A stretch of 7,325 bases of DNA from Candidatus Saccharimonadota bacterium. GTDB lineage: Bacteria; Patescibacteriota; Saccharimonadia; Saccharimonadales; Saccharimonadaceae. Every line of letters begins with the position of its first letter. The first letter of the stretch is position 1. Position numbers and translations under genes: made by a program. Below the pieces are notes generated by a model. That model did not search any database. It saw only the letters and a program-made list of their open reading frames with translations, and had not been told where the DNA came from. Positions 4,373-7,325 of this stretch are shown one piece after another. The DNA lies in contig JAQGGY010000002.1 of assembly GCA_028289095.1 (NCBI GenBank), positions 1 to 7,325 on the forward strand, written 5' to 3'.

Positions 4373-4774
4373 TTAAGCACCAGCACTAAAGCTCGTAAGA
4401 ACGAAGTTGACCAATGCGTAGGCAAGTAGGGCAACGATAATACCGACAATTGCGTAAAGAATAGTGTTCTTTGCGCTAGTAACAGCGCTGCTGTCACCGC
4501 CAGATACAACATAACGGATACCACCGATGATCAACATGATGACTGAAATAGCGCCAATGATGAACAATAGTACGTTAGTAATAGTTTGGAACACGCCACC
4601 TGGACCTGTTACTTCAGTTGGCTGCTCTTCGCCTTTAGCGCCATCAGCACCTTCACGTGCAGTTAACGCGTACGTATCAACTGGTTGAAGTGCAGGAGCG
4701 ACGAAGCTTACACCTAGTGCAAACACTGGAACAAGCAACAAGCCTTGTAAACTTTTCTTGATAATATTTTTCAT
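4373..4774 (-). CDS. T4SS pilin-like protein, likely major copy
   Basis: This is a 133-residue exported protein. The signal peptide (1-36) has basic MKNIIKK, a hydrophobic core and likely cleavage after TYA. A short Gly/Glu-rich stretch (37-58) is followed by two membrane helices (about 61-85 and 104-127) joined by the family loop GGIRYVVSGGDSSAVTSAKN (84-103). No cysteine is present. It is the last of six tandem pilin-like genes and the only one with a clear promoter of its own (4810-4838). It also has a GGG-type ribosome binding site and a strong terminator after it, which suggests separate high expression as the main subunit; that is inference. It is the closest relative of the lone copy at 2325-2741. 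VirB2-like pilins lie in the membrane as helical hairpins before polymerising. Confidence 0.87.
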   Translation of the reverse strand: MKNIIKKSLQGLLLVPVFALGVSFVAPALQPVDTYALTAREGADGAKGEEQPTEVTGPGGVFQTITNVLLFIIGAISVIMLIIGGIRYVVSGGDSSAVTSAKNTILYAIVGIIVALLAYALVNFVLTSFSAGA

Positions 4775-4809
4775 TTATTTTTTCCCTTTCTTAGGATTAC
4801 TCTATCTAC

Positions 4810-4838
4810 TTTATACCAGATTAAAACGGTTTTGTTAA
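4810..4838 (-). promoter_or_regulatory. Internal promoter for last pilin gene
   Basis: On the reverse strand TTAACA (4833-4838, five of six consensus bases) and TATAAA (4810-4815) are 17 bp apart, with TGG extending the -10. It lies in the 78-base gap before the 4373-4774 gene. No terminator precedes it, so read-through from the upstream pilin genes is also possible. Confidence 0.75.
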
Positions 4839-4852
4839 TACTATTTTTTGAT

Positions 4853-5218
4853 TTAGAACTGACGTAGAACGAAATTAACAATCGCGTAGGCAAGCAGCGC
4901 GACTACTAAACCAACAACCGAATACATAATCGTATCCTTGGCTGCTTTGATTTTACTAGAATCACCCGCAGACGTAACGTAACGGATACCGCCAACGATA
5001 ATCATAATGACTGATATCGCACCGATAACGAACAGTAGAATACTTGTAATTGTCGAGATTCTCGTTTCAAGCGTCGTATTATCCTGGGCACCTGATTTGT
5101 TTGCGCCATCTAAAATCTGATCTTTCGCTGCTGCACCAACAACTGAATACGATGGTGTAAATGCTGCAACACCAATCAATACTGCGAAGGCAAGGACTGC
5201 TAGTTTAATTTTGTTCAT
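4853..5218 (-). CDS. T4SS pilin-like protein
   Basis: This 121-residue protein has a signal peptide (1 to about 30, cleavage near VGA/A). A polar segment (31-54) is followed by two membrane helices (about 56-78 and 97-117) with the loop GGIRYVTSAGDSSKIKAAKD (76-95). It ends abruptly in LRQF. GAISVIMIIVGG and VVALLAYAIVNFVL match the other family members. A GAGGAG ribosome binding site six bases before the ATG supports the start. Its coding sequence shares a 35-base exact match with the next gene upstream (5238-5609), so these two are the most recent pair in the cluster. It is separated from that gene by 19 bases and is likely co-transcribed. Confidence 0.87.
   Translation of the reverse strand: MNKIKLAVLAFAVLIGVAAFTPSYSVVGAAAKDQILDGANKSGAQDNTTLETRISTITSILLFVIGAISVIMIIVGGIRYVTSAGDSSKIKAAKDTIMYSVVGLVVALLAYAIVNFVLRQF
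4917..4951. repeat. 35-base exact repeat shared by two pilin genes (copy 1)
   Basis: 4917-4951 is identical to 5302-5336 (385 bases apart, same orientation). It covers codons for the AAKDTIMYSVVG part of the protein, including all silent positions. This points to recent duplication or gene conversion. Confidence 0.85.
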
Positions 5219-5237
5219 GTTTTTCTCCTCTTTTTAA

Positions 5238-5609
5238 TTAAAATCTATTTGCAACAAATGTCACGATACCGTAGGCAAGTAACGCCACAACCAGGCCGAC
5301 GACCGAATACATAATCGTATCCTTGGCTGCTTTGATACGACTAGCGTCACCCGCTGATGTCGTATAGCGGATACCGCCAATAATAATCATAATAACCGAC
5401 ACGATACCTAGTAACAGTAGTAGTGTATTTGTAATAATTTGCGCCATACTTGTCGCGCTGTCACCCTGAGCCTTACAGACAGCAGATGCGGACTGACCGC
5501 CACAGCCACCAAAAACATTAATGGCCGATACAGGACTAACGGGCAGTGCACTAACGCCCAATCCAACGACGAATGCGCACGCCATTACTAATTGCTTCCA
5601 TTTTTTCAT
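5238..5609 (-). CDS. T4SS pilin-like protein with cysteine pair
   Basis: This 123-residue protein has a signal peptide (1-29, cleavage likely after VSA). The exported N-terminal segment carries Cys36 and Cys45 (FGGCGGQSASAVCKAQG). Two membrane helices follow (about 57-80 and 99-119) with the loop GGIRYTTSAGDASRIKAAKD (78-97). The cysteines lie on the predicted outer side and could form a disulfide. GGGAGGT lies four bases before the ATG, inside the end of the upstream gene. The start overlaps that gene's stop (ATGA, 5606-5609), so translation is probably coupled. It is most similar to 4853-5218 but lacks the N in its 'YGIVTFVANRF' end. Confidence 0.87.
   Translation of the reverse strand: MKKWKQLVMACAFVVGLGVSALPVSPVSAINVFGGCGGQSASAVCKAQGDSATSMAQIITNTLLLLLGIVSVIMIIIGGIRYTTSAGDASRIKAAKDTIMYSVVGLVVALLAYGIVTFVANRF
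5302..5336. repeat. 35-base exact repeat shared by two pilin genes (copy 2)
   Basis: Partner of the copy at 4917-4951. The identity stops sharply on both sides, where silent and replacement differences resume. Confidence 0.85.
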
Positions 5610-5908
5610 TGAAACCTCCCTAATACGAATTGTGTAATTGTAAATGCCATAATAACGACAACTAGTCCAATGACCGCGCCCATAATGGCATCTTTTCCTT
5701 TTTTAATATTAGCAGCGTTACCGTTTGAAGTCACATAGATAAACCCTGCAATAATGATAACGATAACGCACACGATACCTGCCCATAGATACACTGTATT
5801 TAGAATGTTCAGCATCGCTGTGTCAGAATTTTTAACAGGATCATTAATTCCAATTAAACTCGGGTCGATTTTTTGCGCGGCTTCAGCAACATACGTAAGG
5901 ATACTCAT
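5606..5908 (-). CDS. Short pilin-like protein without signal peptide
   Basis: At 100 residues this is the shortest member. The first 30 residues (MSILTYVAEAAQKIDPS...) form no Sec signal peptide. An in-frame TAA two codons before the ATG excludes an earlier start. Two hydrophobic helices follow (about 36-58 and 75-95) with a diverged loop: AGFIYVTSNGNAANIKKGKD (54-73), where the family GDxS is GNAA. There is a Cys in helix 1 (C47). It overlaps both neighbours by ATGA, so it is clearly embedded in the operon. AGGAG lies ten bases before the start. It may insert into the membrane directly as a helical hairpin and serve as an assembly or base component; this is inference. Confidence 0.82.
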   Translation of the reverse strand: MSILTYVAEAAQKIDPSLIGINDPVKNSDTAMLNILNTVYLWAGIVCVIVIIIAGFIYVTSNGNAANIKKGKDAIMGAVIGLVVVIMAFTITQFVLGRFQ

Positions 5909-6333
5909 GACTTAATCGCTCCTGCAACCAGGTTAACGATAGCGACTGAAAAGATTGATATCAGCAGGCCAACAATCGCGTTCGTGATCGTCTTGCGTGC
6001 TTTTACCATTCCATCGGGTGATCCGGCACTTGTCATATATTTAAACCCGCCAAATATAATAAATGCAACTGATATGTATCCGACAATCTGTAAAATCATT
6101 TCAACAATATTTAGTGCAATTGTCCAAATATAATTACTGATACCGCCGACGTCGGTCGGACTCATTAAGTCACAGTCGGCTTTTGTTAACCCTCGGTACC
6201 ATGGTGGTAGAGTTAATAACCGGCCATCACACGCGGCAAGTGCAGGCTGCGGAGTTGCTACGGCTAGCATTCCGCCACCCATTGTTGTGACAAAAAGAAT
6301 CGCGGCAAACCAATTTTTTATCGTACTTTTCAT
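5905..6333 (-). CDS. Pilin-like exported protein, possible lipoprotein
   Basis: This 142-residue protein has a signal peptide (1-33 or 34). It can be read two ways: signal peptidase I cleavage after ALA-33, or a lipobox Leu32-Ala33-Ala34-Cys35. A 35-residue exported segment with Cys35 and Cys54 (ACDGRLLTLPPWYRGLTKADC) is longer than in the other copies. Two helices (about 67-96 and 115-138) flank a changed loop, FGGFKYMTSAGSPDGMVKAR (94-113). AAGGA six bases before the ATG supports the start. It overlaps the next gene by ATGA and lies 14 bases after the previous one. If lipidated it would be tethered to the membrane, somewhat as VirB7 is in Gram-negative systems; if not, the two Cys could form a disulfide. 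Confidence 0.83.
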   Translation of the reverse strand: MKSTIKNWFAAILFVTTMGGGMLAVATPQPALAACDGRLLTLPPWYRGLTKADCDLMSPTDVGGISNYIWTIALNIVEMILQIVGYISVAFIIFGGFKYMTSAGSPDGMVKARKTITNAIVGLLISIFSVAIVNLVAGAIKS

Positions 6334-6347
6334 AATTAATCCTTATT

Positions 6348-6833
6348 TTAGGTAAATATTCCGCCTGGAATCAGGAAGTTTAGAACAACATACATCAATC
6401 CGTATGCAACTAGTCCAATCACGACGTTTTTAATGAATGTCATGCCTTGTTTTGCTTGTTCAGGCTTGTCCGAAGAACTAGCATACAGAGCAGCACCATA
6501 GGCAATACCACCGACAGCAGCAATACCAACACCTGCGGTCAATATCTGAAGGGTCAGTATTAACAGTGCCCATACGCCGTTGTCTGATGTTGTCGATCCG
6601 CCCCCTTGGGTACAGCCGATAATAGACGTCTTTGCACCACCACAACATGAAGTGCCTGTAGTCGGAGTTTTTCCTTCAGGGCAAGCACCGCTACCTGGAT
6701 TACTTGTCGGTTTTGAATCAGCATGATCAATTATCTGCTGCGTACTCGCATATACTGGCACTGCTGTCATCGCTCCTGCGGCGACGATTGTCACAGCGAC
6801 GAGTAGGGTTGATAGTGTTTGTTTTAATTTCAT
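6348..6833 (-). CDS. Cysteine-rich pilin-like protein, first gene of operon
   Basis: At 161 residues this is the longest and most diverged pilin-like member. The signal peptide (1-29) is cleaved probably after VYA. A Gly/Ser/Thr-rich exported segment (30-85) carries four cysteines: C51, C63, C64 and C74 (ACPEGKTPTTGTSCCGG, then IIGC). Two helices (about 86-115 and 133-153) are separated by a loop lacking the RYVxSxGD motif: YASSSDKPEQAKQGMTFIKN (117-136) with AK retained. It ends in IPGGIFT. First in the six-gene run, it may be a specialised tip or adhesive subunit; this is inference from position and cysteines. The ATG has no Shine-Dalgarno site, and no convincing promoter was found in the 130 bases before it. 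Confidence 0.82.
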   Translation of the reverse strand: MKLKQTLSTLLVAVTIVAAGAMTAVPVYASTQQIIDHADSKPTSNPGSGACPEGKTPTTGTSCCGGAKTSIIGCTQGGGSTTSDNGVWALLILTLQILTAGVGIAAVGGIAYGAALYASSSDKPEQAKQGMTFIKNVVIGLVAYGLMYVVLNFLIPGGIFT

Positions 6834-6928
6834 AGCTATTAATAAAGTACGATAAATCGCTCAAACGTGCAAGTGTTTATTCCATATAGACACCTAAATG
6901 CAGACTAAGAAATCTTAATGAATATTAA

Positions 6929-6957
6929 TTGACTTTTGATCTGTAAGATGGTAATAT
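6929..6957 (+). promoter_or_regulatory. Strong promoter for the right-edge gene
   Basis: TTGACT (6929-6934) and TAATAT (6952-6957) are spaced by 17 bp with an extended TGG. This is the best -35/-10 pair in the window. Transcription should start near 6964, about three bases before the ATG at 6967, giving an essentially leaderless message. It faces away from the pilin operon. Confidence 0.8.
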
Positions 6958-6966
6958 AAAAAAGAA

Positions 6967-7325
6967 ATGTGGGACCTTCGTCTATTAAACCCGTTTGATC
7001 AACTATCAATACGGAATGCGCTACTCTTGATTGCGACCATGCTTGTGGCAGTTTTTGCGTATATATTTGCAACCGCGCCATCAGCTTATGCCGCCGATGC
7101 AACGTGGCAGGGTAGTGCGATCACCTATGACAGCCATCAGTATATCCAGGTTAGTGACGGGACCGGAACAAATACTACCAACCTACCTAATGGCATTCAT
7201 TATAGTTACATCGATCCCCAACAAAAAGCCCATGTCATTTCGTTCCCGTCAGGCGCAGATTTGGCGACAGTCACCGCCGCCCAATACAGCGAATACAGCT
7301 TCGTTCCGCCTGGAACGTACAATAA
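6967..7325 (+). CDS. Exported protein of unknown function, cut by right edge
   Basis: This open frame has no stop through the window edge; 119 residues are visible. A short polar head (MWDLRLLNPFDQLSIRN, 1-17) precedes a hydrophobic segment (18-37) and a possible cleavage site APSAYA/AD after 42. It is therefore either a secreted protein or one with an N-terminal anchor. The exported part (43-119) is rich in Thr, Ser, Tyr, Gly and Asn with beta-like stretches (TWQGSAITYDSHQYIQVSDG, 46-65); no family was recognised. Start choice rests on the strong promoter directly before it. It is divergent from the pilin operon, so it may belong to the same envelope or secretion system (a surface or channel component). 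That link is positional only. Confidence 0.75.
   Translation, partial: MWDLRLLNPFDQLSIRNALLLIATMLVAVFAYIFATAPSAYAADATWQGSAITYDSHQYIQVSDGTGTNTTNLPNGIHYSYIDPQQKAHVISFPSGADLATVTAAQYSEYSFVPPGTYN

Noticed and set aside
6834..6928. Promoter for the pilin operon upstream of 6833
   Set aside because: Candidates such as TTGCAC with TACTTT or TTGAGC with TTAATA have poor -10 matches; none is good enough to list.
1..7325. CRISPR array
   Set aside because: No regularly spaced direct repeats are present on either strand.

Overview
The window looks like a chromosomal segment of a Patescibacteria/CPR bacterium, most likely Candidatus Saccharibacteria (TM7). The main reason is the set of seven short secreted two-helix proteins of the VirB2/TrbC-like 'type IV secretion system pilin' type, which these genomes carry in many copies. 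Very small intergenic gaps and small conserved membrane proteins of unknown function agree with this. TGA acts as a stop (two ATGA stop/start overlaps), so the recoded UGA-glycine CPR lineages are unlikely. The assignment rests on recalled family knowledge, not on a search.

Left part (1-960): a KGG-repeat stress protein and a DUF4190-like membrane protein on the + strand, then tRNA-Arg(GCG) on the - strand with a long two-way terminator. Middle-left (959-2100): a conserved CPR-type membrane protein on the - strand. Next to it, 1724-1902 holds no credible gene but contains a strong candidate for an unannotated structured RNA on the + strand. It has an extended -10 promoter, a 17-bp stem with two G-U pairs that starts at the predicted first base, an 11-bp inner stem, a crossing 11+6-bp pairing (pseudoknot or switch) and a U-rich terminator. 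Then comes tRNA-Ser(GCU).

Centre (2100-4220): a lone pilin paralogue sits between tRNA-Ser(GCU) and tRNA-Ser(UGA). A tRNA T-arm-like fragment lies just after its stop codon. Next are comF (phosphoribosyltransferase) and, divergent from it, an Hsp20 small heat-shock protein; their promoters overlap.

Right part (4310-6833): six pilin-like genes in tandem on the - strand, transcribed from 6833 toward 4373. Genes are tightly spaced or overlap by ATGA. The last (4373-4774) has its own promoter and a good terminator and may be the main, highly expressed subunit. Several members differ in ways that suggest distinct roles: cysteine pairs, a possible lipobox, and one with no signal peptide. Divergent from this operon, a gene with a near-consensus promoter starts at 6967 and runs off the right edge. 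It encodes an exported or membrane-anchored protein of unknown function.

A recurrent theme is extended -10 promoters (TGN before TATAAT-like hexamers), three of them close enough to the ATG to predict leaderless or nearly leaderless mRNAs. Internally ribosome-bound genes of the pilin operon instead have clear Shine-Dalgarno sites.
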